Origin: Paracoccaceae bacterium
GTDB lineage: Bacteria; Pseudomonadota; Alphaproteobacteria; Rhodobacterales; Rhodobacteraceae
NCBI GenBank assembly: GCA_947476475.1
Contig: CANJQT010000034.1
Coordinates: 1-33,604 of the forward strand
Reading direction: 5' to 3'
Length of the DNA stretch: 33,604 nt
Position numbers and translations under genes: made by a program. Position 1 is the first letter of the stretch. Each line of letters starts with the position of its first letter. The notes under the pieces are model-generated. The model worked only from the letters and a program-made list of their open reading frames with translations. It made no database searches and was not told the origin of the DNA. This document shows positions 22,133-31,182 of this stretch, one piece after another.

Positions 22133-25100
22133 TCAAACCAGGGATTGACCCATTGGCTTCACGACGGCACCACCGTTGGCAAGGTCTCCTGCCTTCGCCA
22201 GCCCGCGCCCCTTGATCAGTGCGTAGACAGCCGGAATCACGACCAACGTCAGGATGGTGGACGACACCATCCCACCGATCATCGGCACGGCGATACGGCT
22301 CATAACCTCAGACCCGGTGCCATGCGCCCAAAGGATCGGCATCAGGCCCGCCATGATCGCCACCACCGTCATCATCTTGGGCCGCACCCGTTCGACAGCG
22401 CCGACCATGATCGCGGCATCCAGATCGGCGCGGGTGAATGGGCGTCCTGCGCGGGCGACCTCGGCCCTGCGTTCCGCCAATGCATGGTCGAGGTAGATCA
22501 GCATGATTACCCCGGTTTCTGCGGCGACACCGGCCAACGCGATGAACCCGACCGCGACAGCCACCGACGTGTTAAAGCCCATCCACCACATCAGCCAGAC
22601 GCCGCCAACCAGCGCGAAGGGCAGGGACAGCATCACGATCAGGGTTTCGGTCAGGCGGCGGAAGTTGAGAAACAGCAACAGGAAGATCACCGCCAGTGTG
22701 ATCGGCACGACGATTGCCAGCCGAGCCTTGGCACGTTCGAGGTATTCGAACTGACCGCTCCAGCCCAGCGAATAGCCGGGCGGCAGGATCACTTCGCCAG
22801 CCACTGCCGCTTGTGCCTCGGCGACATAGCCGCCCAGATCGCGGCCCGCGATGTCCACGAAGATGTAGACGGCAAGCTGACCGTTCTCAGTGCGGATCGA
22901 CGTCGCACCCCGTGTACGCTCGACAGCGGCGACCTCGCCCAGGGGCACAGTGCCACCACCCGGAAGCGCGACCTGAACCTCTTGCGCGATGGCCTCGGGA
23001 TCCTGGCGCAGCGCTGCGGGATAGCGCAGTGCCACGTTGTAGCGCTCGCGTCCCTCGACGGTCTGAGTGATCGCCTCGGCCCCAAGCGCCATGGCGATAA
23101 CCTCCTGCACGTCCTGGATCGACAGGCCGTAACGCGCCAGCCGTTCCCGGTCGGGCACGATGTCGAGGTAATAGCCGCCGATCACCCGTTCGGCATAGGC
23201 GCTGGTGGTGCCGGGAACATTCCGCAGCACCGCCTCGACCTGCCGCGCGACTGCCTCCATTTCTGTAAGGTCAGTGCCGAAGACTTTCACCCCCACAGGA
23301 GTGCGGATGCCGGTGGCCAGCATATCGATGCGGGCGCGGATCGGCTGGGTCCAGGCGTTCGAGACGCCGGGGAATTGCAGGGCGGCGTCCATTTCCAGCC
23401 GCAGACTTTCCATCGTGACGCCCTCGCGCCACTCATCCTTCGGCTTCAGCTGAATGATCGTCTCGAACATCTCGGTAGGGGCCGGGTCGGTTGCCGTCAG
23501 CGCACGTCCCGCCTTGCCGAAGACGGTCTCGACTTCCGGGAAGCTGCGGATGATGCGGTCCTGCATCTGAATCAACTCCGCTGCTTTGGTGACGGACAAG
23601 CCCGGCAGGGTGGTGGGCATGTACATCATCGTGCCCTCGTCCAGAGCGGGCATGAATTCGGACCCCAACTGCCGCGCGGGCCAGATTGTGGCGACCAGTG
23701 CCACCAGCGCGAGCGTGATTGTGAACACCCGCGCCCGCAGCACCCATTGGATGACGGGTCGGTAGATCGCGATCAGGGCGCGGTTCACCGGGTTGCGGTG
23801 TTCCGGCACGATCCGCCCGCGCACGAAGATCACCATCAGCGCGGGCACCAGCGTCACTGACAAGAGCGCTGCGGCCGCCATGGCGAAAGTTTTGGTTGCA
23901 GCCAAGGGGCCGAATAGGCGGCCCTCTTGCCCTTCCAGCGCGAAGATCGGCAGGAAGGAGACGGTGATAATCAGCAGGCTGAAGAACAGCGCCGGGCCAA
24001 CCTCGGACGCGGCTTCGATCAGCACTTCCACCCGTGGCTTGCCGGGTTCCGCCCGTTCCAGATGCTTGTGGGCGTTTTCAATCATCACGATGGCGGCGTC
24101 GATCATCGCGCCAATGGCGATAGCGATGCCGCCAAGGCTCATGATATTGGCCCCGATGCCAAGCGCGCGCATGGCGGTGAAGGCCATCAAGAGGCCCACC
24201 GGCAGCATGATGATGGCGACCAGCGACGAGCGGACATGCAGCAGGAAGACAAATGTGACCAGCGCCACGACGATGCTTTCCTCAAGAAGTGTCGTCCGCA
24301 AGGTTTCAATGGCTGACAGGATCAAGTTGGACCGGTCATAGACGGTGACGATCTCCACCCCCTCGGGCAGGCTTCGCGCGATGGTCTCGATCTCGACCTT
24401 GGCGTTATCGATCACGTCGAGTGCATTGGCCCCCACTCGTTGTAGCACGATGCCGCTGGCGACCTCTCCCTCGCCATCAAGCTCTGCGATGCCCCGACGC
24501 TCATCGGGCACGATCTCGACCCGCGCTACGTCGCGCAGCAGAACCGGCACGCCCCCCTCAGCACGGATCGGGACCATTTCCAGATCGGCTATGCCGTCCA
24601 GATAGCCGCGCCCGCGCACCATGAACTCGAATTCCGACAGCTCGACCGTGCGCCCGCCGGTGTCCATGTTGCTGGCCGCAACTGCCTCACCGATCTCGGA
24701 CAGGGTGATGCCAAGCGCCCGCATCCGCACCGGATCGACGGTGATCGAGTATTGTTTCACAAACCCGCCGACGCTGGCGACTTCCGACACGCCGTCGGCA
24801 CCGCTGATGGCAAAACGCATTACCCAATCTTGCAAGGACCGCAGCTCGGCCAGGCTCAGGTTCTCGCCCTTCAGCGCGTATTGATAGACCCAGCCCACGC
24901 CCGTCGCATCTGGCCCAAGCGCGGGCGTCACTCCATCCGGCAAACGTGCTGCGGCGGCGTTGAGGTATTCCAGCACGCGCGAGCGGGCCCAGTAGGGGTC
25001 CACGCCATCTTCGAAGATGATGTAGACGAAAGAGATGCCGAAGAACGAGAACCCGCGCACCACGCGTGACTGTGGCACGGTCAGCATGGCCGAAGTGAGG

Positions 25101-25303
25101 GGATAGGTCACCTGATCTTCGACCACCTGCGGCGCTTGCCCAGGATATTCGGTCAGCACGATCACCTGCACATCCGACAGATCGGGGATGGCGTCGATCG
25201 GCAGTGTGCGCAGGGACCAAAGGCCCGCAGCCACGGTAAAGACGGTGGCAAAGAGCACAAGCAGCACGTTGCGGGCCGACCATTCGATAATGCGGGCGAT
25301 CAT
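22133..25303 (-). CDS. cusA: CusA-type heavy-metal efflux RND pump
   Basis: A 1056-residue RND transporter of the heavy-metal group, the proton-driven inner-membrane pump of a tripartite export complex. The N-terminal span is NVLLVLFATVFTVAAGLWSL. The membrane motif GAMIDAAIVMIENAHKHLE is of the CusA/SilA (monovalent Cu/Ag) type rather than the CzcA type. MPALDEGTMMYMP and RIDMLATGIRTPVGVKV carry the first two methionines of the CusA periplasmic site. At the third site the sequence reads LGAEAITQTVEG, where E. coli CusA as I recall has GAMVGETVEG, so that methionine appears to be replaced. It overlaps cusB by ATGA (25300-25303). No CusC or CusF gene is present in the window. Cu/Ag is the best guess for substrate. 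Confidence 0.9.
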   Translation of the reverse strand: MIARIIEWSARNVLLVLFATVFTVAAGLWSLRTLPIDAIPDLSDVQVIVLTEYPGQAPQVVEDQVTYPLTSAMLTVPQSRVVRGFSFFGISFVYIIFEDGVDPYWARSRVLEYLNAAAARLPDGVTPALGPDATGVGWVYQYALKGENLSLAELRSLQDWVMRFAISGADGVSEVASVGGFVKQYSITVDPVRMRALGITLSEIGEAVAASNMDTGGRTVELSEFEFMVRGRGYLDGIADLEMVPIRAEGGVPVLLRDVARVEIVPDERRGIAELDGEGEVASGIVLQRVGANALDVIDNAKVEIETIARSLPEGVEIVTVYDRSNLILSAIETLRTTLLEESIVVALVTFVFLLHVRSSLVAIIMLPVGLLMAFTAMRALGIGANIMSLGGIAIAIGAMIDAAIVMIENAHKHLERAEPGKPRVEVLIEAASEVGPALFFSLLIITVSFLPIFALEGQEGRLFGPLAATKTFAMAAAALLSVTLVPALMVIFVRGRIVPEHRNPVNRALIAIYRPVIQWVLRARVFTITLALVALVATIWPARQLGSEFMPALDEGTMMYMPTTLPGLSVTKAAELIQMQDRIIRSFPEVETVFGKAGRALTATDPAPTEMFETIIQLKPKDEWREGVTMESLRLEMDAALQFPGVSNAWTQPIRARIDMLATGIRTPVGVKVFGTDLTEMEAVARQVEAVLRNVPGTTSAYAERVIGGYYLDIVPDRERLARYGLSIQDVQEVIAMALGAEAITQTVEGRERYNVALRYPAALRQDPEAIAQEVQVALPGGGTVPLGEVAAVERTRGATSIRTENGQLAVYIFVDIAGRDLGGYVAEAQAAVAGEVILPPGYSLGWSGQFEYLERAKARLAIVVPITLAVIFLLLFLNFRRLTETLIVMLSLPFALVGGVWLMWWMGFNTSVAVAVGFIALAGVAAETGVIMLIYLDHALAERRAEVARAGRPFTRADLDAAIMVGAVERVRPKMMTVVAIMAGLMPILWAHGTGSEVMSRIAVPMIGGMVSSTILTLVVIPAVYALIKGRGLAKAGDLANGGAVVKPMGQSLV

Positions 25304-26763
25304 GGGTTGGCCTCCGGGGTGGATCCGGGCGCTGCAAGGGCAGCCAAAGCCGCATTGAGGTTGCTTTCGGCGTCGATCAAGAAGGTGGCAGAGCTGACCA
25401 CTATGTCGCCCGCGCCCACGCCGCTGACGATCTCGATCATGCCGTCGCCCTTGCGCCCCACGGTCACAGGTTCGGGCCGGAACCGCCCTTCACCCAGATC
25501 AAGGATCACCACCTGCCTGTCGCCGGTGTCGATCACAGCACCCTCTGGTACCTGCACCACGGGTGCACCGCCGAGCATGATTTCGACCTCGGCGAACATG
25601 TTGGCGCGTAGGCGCCCGTCCGGGTTCGGCAATTCAATCCGCAGCTTTCCAGTGCGGGTCATCATATCGATCTCGGGGTAAATGGTGTCGATACGGCCCG
25701 GAATCGGGCCATCCGTGAGGCCACGAAAGCTCACCCGAACCTCTGTTCCTACTGCAATCTCCATCAGCGCCGCTTCAGGCACTTCGGCGATGACCCAGAC
25801 GGTCGAGGTGTCAGCGATGCGGAACAGGGTATCGCCCGCTTCCGACATCATGCCTTCGACCGCCATCCGCTCCAGCACCACGCCGCTGCGCGGGGCCATG
25901 ATCGGAATACTCACTGTCGTCTGGCCCTCGGTCGCGATGCGGTCGATCACCTCTCCCGGCACGCCGAGGTTTTCCAATCGTTGCCGCGCGCCCTCCCTCA
26001 ACCGCCCTTCCGACCGCACGTCGGTCAGGAACTGTGCAAGAGCGGCAGCGATCTCGGGTGAATAAAGCGTCACGAGCGGTGCGCCTTCGGCGATCGTGCT
26101 GCCCGTGGTCACATCGGCAACGGTTTCTATGAAGGCGTCGGCGCGCAACGAAATTACGCTGATCCGGCGTTCGTCCAGTTCCACGATGCCCGGCGCCCGT
26201 AATGTGGCCGCCAGAGGTGCCAACACTGCTTCGGCCGTCCGCACCCCGGTGCGCTGCAACTTGCCAGGGCTGACAGTGACCGAGCCGTCATCACTGTTTT
26301 CACCGTCATAGACGGGGATGTAATCCATCCCCATTGAGTCCTGCTTCGGCACTGGCGAGGTGTCTGGCAGGCCCATCGGGTTGCGGTAGTAGAGGATGGT
26401 CCGCTCACCTGTTTCAGCCATTGCCATTTCTGAACTGGGCTCGGGCGCAGGGCCCAGCGAGAGATCCTCGCTGGCGAGAACAGGCAGGAAGGCGCGCCCA
26501 TCTGCCGTTTGCCGCTCGGATACCGACCATTCGGGCAACCCATCCGGGTGCCTCCAGTAGATCACCGGGCCGGTCGGCTCTGCTTCAGGGGCGTCAGCAC
26601 CCGGCATGGCGACTGCGTCATTGCCCATCAAGACGGCAAGCTGCATCTCAGCCATGCCTATCAGGCTGGCCACGGTGATTCCCTTTTCGCCTGCGGTCAG
26701 CCCGATCCATCCGGCACTGCCTGCAACAAGGACTGCGGCAGTCAGCTTGCCAACCGCGCTCAT
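25300..26763 (-). CDS. cusB: CusB-type efflux periplasmic adaptor
   Basis: A 487-residue membrane-fusion protein that joins the CusA pump to an outer-membrane channel. An N-terminal hydrophobic segment is followed by two heavy-metal-binding domain repeats: a diverged one (VIYWRHPDGLPEW, about 67) and a canonical one (ILYYRNPMGLPDTSPVPKQD then SMGMDYIPVYDG, about 125-155). The barrel-sandwich adaptor body follows (ISLRADAFIETVADV, ITSG-type hinge, MAPRSGVVLERMAVEG, STVWVIAEVPEAAL). The tandem metal-binding repeats are richer than in E. coli CusB. Overlaps by ATGA on both sides place it in the operon FixH-like, cusB, cusA. Confidence 0.9.
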   Translation of the reverse strand: MSAVGKLTAAVLVAGSAGWIGLTAGEKGITVASLIGMAEMQLAVLMGNDAVAMPGADAPEAEPTGPVIYWRHPDGLPEWSVSERQTADGRAFLPVLASEDLSLGPAPEPSSEMAMAETGERTILYYRNPMGLPDTSPVPKQDSMGMDYIPVYDGENSDDGSVTVSPGKLQRTGVRTAEAVLAPLAATLRAPGIVELDERRISVISLRADAFIETVADVTTGSTIAEGAPLVTLYSPEIAAALAQFLTDVRSEGRLREGARQRLENLGVPGEVIDRIATEGQTTVSIPIMAPRSGVVLERMAVEGMMSEAGDTLFRIADTSTVWVIAEVPEAALMEIAVGTEVRVSFRGLTDGPIPGRIDTIYPEIDMMTRTGKLRIELPNPDGRLRANMFAEVEIMLGGAPVVQVPEGAVIDTGDRQVVILDLGEGRFRPEPVTVGRKGDGMIEIVSGVGAGDIVVSSATFLIDAESNLNAALAALAAPGSTPEANP

Positions 26764-27155
26764 GGCTCGGCTCGCAATTCCAGTTCTGCCTTCACGGTTT
26801 CCGGTTCACCCTGCACCTTGGCCGCCACCGAAAACCGCCATCCCCCCGCCATGGTGAGATCCGTGCTGAACAGGTAAGTGCCCGGGCCTTCGGCCGGCAA
26901 TGCGGTGACAGCGGAGGTCATCGCCTCCATCCCGTCGGGGGCCATGTCCATGCGCGTGGCATAAATGACCGCGCCCTCGACCGGCTGGCCGGTGCGAAGA
27001 TCGGTCAGACGAAGTTCAATCGTTACCCCAGAACCGACACGATGGTCGGTCGAGACGATCTCGAAACGGTAGTCGTCTGCACCTGCCCAGAGGGCAGATA
27101 CGCCGATGAGAAGTGCCAGAACGGAGCCGCAAATGCGGCGGAACATGTTTGTCAT
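26760..27155 (-). CDS. FixH/YtkA-like exported protein
   Basis: A 131-residue protein with a signal peptide (about 1-25, LLIGVSALWAGA). A single Ig-like beta-sandwich follows: YRFEIVSTDHRVGSG, IELRLTDLRTGQPVEGAVIY, and GTYLFSTDLTMAGGWRFSVA, the FixH/YtkA pattern. A Met-rich loop (TRMDMAPDGMEAM) sits where related proteins near copper pumps place putative copper ligands. It overlaps cusB by ATGA and is probably a periplasmic metal-handling partner. The start at 27155 is chosen because the signal peptide begins there. The function is inferred from context. Confidence 0.75.
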   Translation of the reverse strand: MTNMFRRICGSVLALLIGVSALWAGADDYRFEIVSTDHRVGSGVTIELRLTDLRTGQPVEGAVIYATRMDMAPDGMEAMTSAVTALPAEGPGTYLFSTDLTMAGGWRFSVAAKVQGEPETVKAELELRAEP

Positions 27156-27250
27156 GAGGAAGACCCTTTGATTGCAGCGACAGCGCACCCGCGAAGCCAA
27201 TTGGCGCAGGTGCAAACGGCATCATCCGCGCGCTGACGCACGCGGCGGGG

Positions 27251-27574
27251 TCAAATGCGGGGAGGTCGTCTCAAGCCATCCGGCGGAAGCCCGGATGGTG
27301 GATGCAGGTCAGGAAGCATCAGGACTGCAGCAGATGCCTCCTCGGTAACAGAAAGCCCGGGGACTTGTACCAGGGCGAGCAATGTCATCCCGCCACGCGC
27401 CATCATTTCGCAGGCGACGCTGCATGCCTGGTCATCAGGGCAATCGCCTTCGCAGCACGGATCGGCTGCTGCCGCGATCTCCGCTGCAAGTCCGGCCGAT
27501 ACCTCACTGACTGTGGCCGCGAACAGGGACACAGCCAAAAGCACTGCTAAAAAGGGTCGGACCATCCACGACAT
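27251..27574 (-). CDS. Cysteine-rich exported hypothetical protein
   Basis: A 107-residue protein with a signal-like N-terminus (VRPFLAVLLAVSLFAATVSEVSAG). A cysteine-rich stretch follows, DPCCEGDCPDDQACSVACEM, with five cysteines that could bind metal or form disulfides. The tail is Pro-rich. It reads toward the FixH-cusBA operon with a 95-base gap. The start is uncertain: ATG at 27574, 27565 or 27616 are all in frame and none has a convincing ribosome binding site. Similar small cysteine-rich proteins precede copper-efflux genes in many alphaproteobacteria, but no named family is claimed. Confidence 0.55.
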   Translation of the reverse strand: MSWMVRPFLAVLLAVSLFAATVSEVSAGLAAEIAAAADPCCEGDCPDDQACSVACEMMARGGMTLLALVQVPGLSVTEEASAAVLMLPDLHPPSGLPPDGLRRPPRI

Positions 27575-27711
27575 CCAGAATGCATGACATGAGAAGAAAA
27601 ATTCGGCAACGCACATCCGGTTGAACGGAGTACCGTTGATGCTCGAGCGGCCCGGGGCGGCGTTTTCGGAAAAGGCGGTGCTGGCTTAAATGGCGAGTGT
27701 TGCGGGTGCGG

Positions 27712-28152
27712 TTATTGCGTCGCCTCTATCTCCGGATGCCGATGATCGGTCGCGCAAAGCGAATGGTCGCCCAGAACTTCGATAACGCGGCAATCGGCGA
27801 TCTTGCCGCCTGCACATTGCACGACCATTCGTTCAAGTTCGGCCTTCAGCGCTGTCAATCGCGCAAGGCGGCTTTCAACCTCTGCCAGCTGAGCCTTCGC
27901 GATGGCATCGGCAGCAGCGCAGGACTGATCCGGTCGGTCCGACAGGCTCAGCAGGTCGCGGATCGCTTCGAGCGTGAAGCCCAGATCGCGGGCGTGCCGG
28001 ATGAAGGCCAGACGCTCCATCGCTTTGCGGCTGTAGAGTCTCTGGTTGCCCGCGCTGCGCTCGGCTTCGGGAAGCAGGCCGATCTGCTCGTAATAGCGGA
28101 TCGTCGGTACCTTCACCCCGGCGGCCTCGCCCAACTTTCCGATAGTCAGCAT
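27712..28152 (-). CDS. MerR-family metal-responsive regulator (ZntR/CadR type)
   Basis: A 146-residue MerR-type activator. The winged helix-turn-helix (LTIGKLGEAAGVKVPTIRYY, then EQIGLLPEAERSAGNQRLYS) is followed by a dimerisation helix (AQLAEVESRLARLTALKAEL) and a C-terminal metal-binding region. The ligand candidates are the cysteine in DQSC, then QCAGGKIADC and LCATDHRH, which is the ZntR/CadR/PbrR pattern for divalent Zn, Cd or Pb rather than the CueR one. It is divergent from the P-type ATPase gene, with a MerR-type promoter between them. The start at 28152 begins the conserved domain; the upstream frame extension lies within the promoter. Confidence 0.88.
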   Translation of the reverse strand: MLTIGKLGEAAGVKVPTIRYYEQIGLLPEAERSAGNQRLYSRKAMERLAFIRHARDLGFTLEAIRDLLSLSDRPDQSCAAADAIAKAQLAEVESRLARLTALKAELERMVVQCAGGKIADCRVIEVLGDHSLCATDHRHPEIEATQ

Positions 28153-28162
28153 CAGATTCCCC

Positions 28163-28193
28163 TTGAAGCTATAGTTGCTAGAGACATTAGGTT
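28163..28193 (+). promoter_or_regulatory. MerR-type promoter/operator for the P-type ATPase operon
   Basis: A -35-like TTGAAG (28163-28168) is followed by the dyad CTATAGTTGCTAGAG and a weak -10 (TAGGTT, 28188-28193), leaving a 19-base spacer. Overlong 19-20 base spacers with a dyad between the hexamers mark promoters activated by MerR-family twisting. The dyad CTATAGtnnCTAGAG resembles known CadR/PbrR/ZntR operators. It would drive the operon at 28242 onward and lies 11 bases from the MerR start codon, so autoregulation is likely. Confidence 0.7.
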
Positions 28194-28241
28194 GCTGATT
28201 CGATGAAAGCAACTGCCCGCTCAGCGGCAGGAGGAATGACG

Positions 28242-30554
28242 ATGTCGGAAGCTGCACGCGAAACATCCTGTGACTGGACGGTGACGGGCATGGACTGCGG
28301 GTCCTGCGCGACCAAGATCAAGGATGCGGTGACGCGCCTGCCGGGGGTAAGCGGCGTCGAGGTTGGCATCATGTCGGAACGCCTGCGCTTGACGCTGGAT
28401 GAGGGACAAACCGGGCGGGACAAGATCGAGAAGACCGTCCGTGCGCTTGGCTATGAGATTGCGCCGCGCGCCGCCGGTGCGAAGAAGGACTTCGTTTTGC
28501 CGGGGGCTCAATCCGCACCTGAGCAGAGCGACATGCATCAAGATCATGATCACTCCGCCCACGCTCCCGCTGGCCACGATCATTCTGGTCACGACCAAGG
28601 CCCTAAGGCGGCCAGCACCAAGCGCGACGATAGCGGTCACGGCAGCCCCGGCCACGTTCATGACGACCCCGCCGACCGGGGCAAGCGCTGGTATCAGACC
28701 GCCAAGGGCAAGCTGGTCATCTTTACCGCCCTGCTGCTGGGTGCCGCCTGGGTCATCGAGTATCTTGCCCCCGAGATCGGTAAGTGGGCCTTCGTTGCCG
28801 CTTGCTTGATCGGCGTGGCCCCGGTAGCGCAGCGCGCCTTTGCGGCGCTGCGGATGGGACAGCCCTTCACCATCGAAAGCCTGATGACGATTGCCGCCGT
28901 CGGCGCGCTGTTCATCAACGCAGCGGAAGAGGCGGCACTGGTGGTGTTTCTGTTCGCCGTGGGCGAGGTGTTGGAAGGCGTGGCCGCCGGCAAGGCGCGA
29001 GACGGGATCCGGGCGCTGGCCAATCTTGTGCCGAAGACGGCGCAACTCGTTACAGGTGACAGCACGCGCGAGGTTCCAGCCGCAAGCCTGTCTGTGGGCC
29101 AGACAGTCCTTGTCCGCCCCGGTGACCGGATTCCGGCCGATGGCGAGATCGTGGATGGCACTTCGGGCGTGGACGAAAGCCCGGTCACCGGGGAAAGCGT
29201 GCCCAAGACGCGCGGCCCCGGGGACGCGGTTTTTGCAGGCGCAATCAACACCGAGGCGGCCCTGCGGGTCAAAGTGACCAAAGGTCGCGAGGACAACACC
29301 ATCGCCCGCATCATCCGTCTGGTTGAAGAGGCCGAAGAGGCGCGTGCCCCGACCGAACGCTTCATCGACCGGTTCAGCCGCTGGTACATGCCTGCCATCG
29401 TCGCCGTCGCGGCGCTGGTCATCGTGGTGCCACCGCTGGTCTTCGGCCAGCCCTGGGACACTTGGGTTTACCGCGGCCTTGCCCTCCTGCTGATCGGCTG
29501 CCCTTGTGCGCTGGTCATCTCGGTCCCCGCCTCCATCGCTTCGGCCATGTCCACCGGGGCGCGGCGTGGGCTGTTGATGAAGGGCGGTGCCGTGATCGAA
29601 GCGGCGGCGAAGGTGGATGTTGTGACCTTCGACAAGACCGGGACGCTGACGCATGGTCGCCCGCAGGTGACGGATCTGGTGCCGTTCGGGACGACCACCG
29701 AAGCTGAACTTCTGGCCGTGGCGGCAGGCGTCGAGACCGGCTCGAGCCACCCGCTGGCGATTGCGATCCTGAACAAGGCCAAGGACGCTGGCGTTTCTGC
29801 GCTGCCCTCGCAAGACGCAAAGGCGCTGATGGGCAAGGGCGTTGTTGCAACCGTGGGCGGCGCTGCGGCCTATGTGGCCTCGCCCCGCTACGCGATGGAG
29901 CATGGCGGGCTGGATGGCCTTGGCCTTCGGCAGGCGACGATTTTTGAGGAGGACGGCAAGACCGCGGTCGCCGTGTTTCGCGAAAAGGCCCCGCTCGGAC
30001 TGATCGCCATGCGGGACGAGCCGCGTGCGGATGCGAAAGACGCGGTGCGCCAGTTGACGGCCATGGGGGTGACTGCGGTCATCCTGACCGGCGACAACCC
30101 GCGCACGGCCGCTGCCATCGGCGGAGGCCTCGGCCTGAAGTTCGAGGCAGACATGATGCCGGAGGACAAGCTTGCCTACATCCGCGAGATCGGAAGTAAA
30201 GGTGGCGTGATGATGATCGGCGACGGCATCAACGACGCCCCCGCGCTCAAACAGGCAAGCGTTGGCGTGGCGATGGGATCGGGCACTGATGTGGCGCTGG
30301 AAACGGCCGATGCGGCCATTCTTCGTGACCGGGTGACCGACATTCCCGCCACGATCCGTCTGTCGCGCGCAGCAATGGCCAACATCCGCCAGAATGTGAC
30401 CATAGCGCTCGGGCTGAAAGCCGTCTTCCTCGTGACCTCGGTCTTTGGTCTGACCGGCCTCTGGATCGCGATCCTCGCCGACACGGGTGCAACCGTGCTT
30501 GTGACGCTAAACGCCCTGCGTCTGCTGCGGTTTAACCCGGAACGCGAGGGCTGA
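28242..30554 (+). CDS. zntA: Zn/Cd/Pb-exporting P1B-type ATPase
   Basis: A 770-residue heavy-metal ATPase that exports divalent soft metals across the inner membrane. The N-terminal HMA domain has GMDCGSC (C19, C22). A His-rich, disordered linker (about 99-142, many HDH and SGH units) follows. The membrane metal site is the CPC motif (420-422) with DTGATV in the last spans, the Asp-x-Gly hallmark of the ZntA (P1B-2) group. The phosphorylation motif is DKTGTLT (464-470), with SSHPLA and GDGINDAPAL later. The start at 28242 has AGGAGG at good spacing; upstream ATGs at 28203 and 28236 are less well placed. It is controlled by the divergent MerR gene. Confidence 0.92.
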   Translation: MSEAARETSCDWTVTGMDCGSCATKIKDAVTRLPGVSGVEVGIMSERLRLTLDEGQTGRDKIEKTVRALGYEIAPRAAGAKKDFVLPGAQSAPEQSDMHQDHDHSAHAPAGHDHSGHDQGPKAASTKRDDSGHGSPGHVHDDPADRGKRWYQTAKGKLVIFTALLLGAAWVIEYLAPEIGKWAFVAACLIGVAPVAQRAFAALRMGQPFTIESLMTIAAVGALFINAAEEAALVVFLFAVGEVLEGVAAGKARDGIRALANLVPKTAQLVTGDSTREVPAASLSVGQTVLVRPGDRIPADGEIVDGTSGVDESPVTGESVPKTRGPGDAVFAGAINTEAALRVKVTKGREDNTIARIIRLVEEAEEARAPTERFIDRFSRWYMPAIVAVAALVIVVPPLVFGQPWDTWVYRGLALLLIGCPCALVISVPASIASAMSTGARRGLLMKGGAVIEAAAKVDVVTFDKTGTLTHGRPQVTDLVPFGTTTEAELLAVAAGVETGSSHPLAIAILNKAKDAGVSALPSQDAKALMGKGVVATVGGAAAYVASPRYAMEHGGLDGLGLRQATIFEEDGKTAVAVFREKAPLGLIAMRDEPRADAKDAVRQLTAMGVTAVILTGDNPRTAAAIGGGLGLKFEADMMPEDKLAYIREIGSKGGVMMIGDGINDAPALKQASVGVAMGSGTDVALETADAAILRDRVTDIPATIRLSRAAMANIRQNVTIALGLKAVFLVTSVFGLTGLWIAILADTGATVLVTLNALRLLRFNPEREG

Positions 30555-30558
30555 GCAG

Positions 30559-31182
30559 ATGATCTCCGGTTTTGGCTGGGCCGCGCTGGCCCTTCTTTTC
30601 GGTTATCTGGCGCTGTTCTTCTGGGGCAGCGCCCTGGCCGCACAAGCGGCGGGGCGTCCGGTCTGGCTGTTTGCCCGTGCCACCGGGCGCGACCGGCTGG
30701 CGGCAATCGGTTTCCGCGCGGCCTTTGCATTCGCCTTCTTCGGGCCGCTCCTCTGGCTCGCCGTTCCCGCGCTCCACAAGGTTGACCCGCTCTGGACCGA
30801 GGGGCGTGCTGTCCTTCTAGGCTTGGTCGGGGTCTTTGTCGCAGGGCTTGGCGCGATGGTGGCCTTTGCCGCTCAGATGTCGATGGGATCATCCTGGCGC
30901 GTCGGCGTGGTCGGCGGCGAAACCGGCGATCTGGTCTCCGGCGGGCTTTACCGGTTCAGCCGCAACCCGACCTTTGTGGGACAAGCGGCACTGCTGGCAG
31001 GTGTTGCGATGGCGGTTCCCTCTCTCCCTACAGTACTCGCCCCGGTCCTGTTTCTCTGGTCGGCCAGCACACAAGTGCGGTCCGAAGAGGCCGCCCTGCG
31101 CATGGCAATCGGGCCGGACTATGATCGTTACGCCGCGTCGGTCCCACGCTGGATCGGCAGGAAGAGCAAGGCAGCAGAATGA
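30559..31182 (+). CDS. Isoprenylcysteine carboxyl methyltransferase-like membrane protein
   Basis: A 207-residue integral membrane protein of the ICMT/phospholipid-methyltransferase superfamily. About five hydrophobic segments are visible. The conserved C-terminal part reads GLYRFSRNPTFVGQAALLAG, then SEEAALRMAIGPDYDRYAASVPRW, which is the S-adenosylmethionine-binding region typical of the family (RNP, EE and Y-x-x-Y). Bacterial members have no known prenylated substrate and are often next to metal or envelope-stress genes. It starts 4 bases after the ATPase stop and overlaps lspA by ATGA, so it is co-expressed with them. The substrate is unknown. Confidence 0.8.
   Translation: MISGFGWAALALLFGYLALFFWGSALAAQAAGRPVWLFARATGRDRLAAIGFRAAFAFAFFGPLLWLAVPALHKVDPLWTEGRAVLLGLVGVFVAGLGAMVAFAAQMSMGSSWRVGVVGGETGDLVSGGLYRFSRNPTFVGQAALLAGVAMAVPSLPTVLAPVLFLWSASTQVRSEEAALRMAIGPDYDRYAASVPRWIGRKSKAAE

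Noticed and set aside
21926-23860. Plus-strand open frame of 644 codons over the cusA-like gene
   Set aside because: It is antisense to a clear RND pump, is His/Arg/Asp-rich in the way that reversed GC-rich genes are, and has no domain or ribosome binding site.
28221-29903. Minus-strand open frame of 560 codons over the P-type ATPase
   Set aside because: It is the shadow of a gene with all ATPase motifs; its translation is Arg/His/Gly-rich and domain-free.
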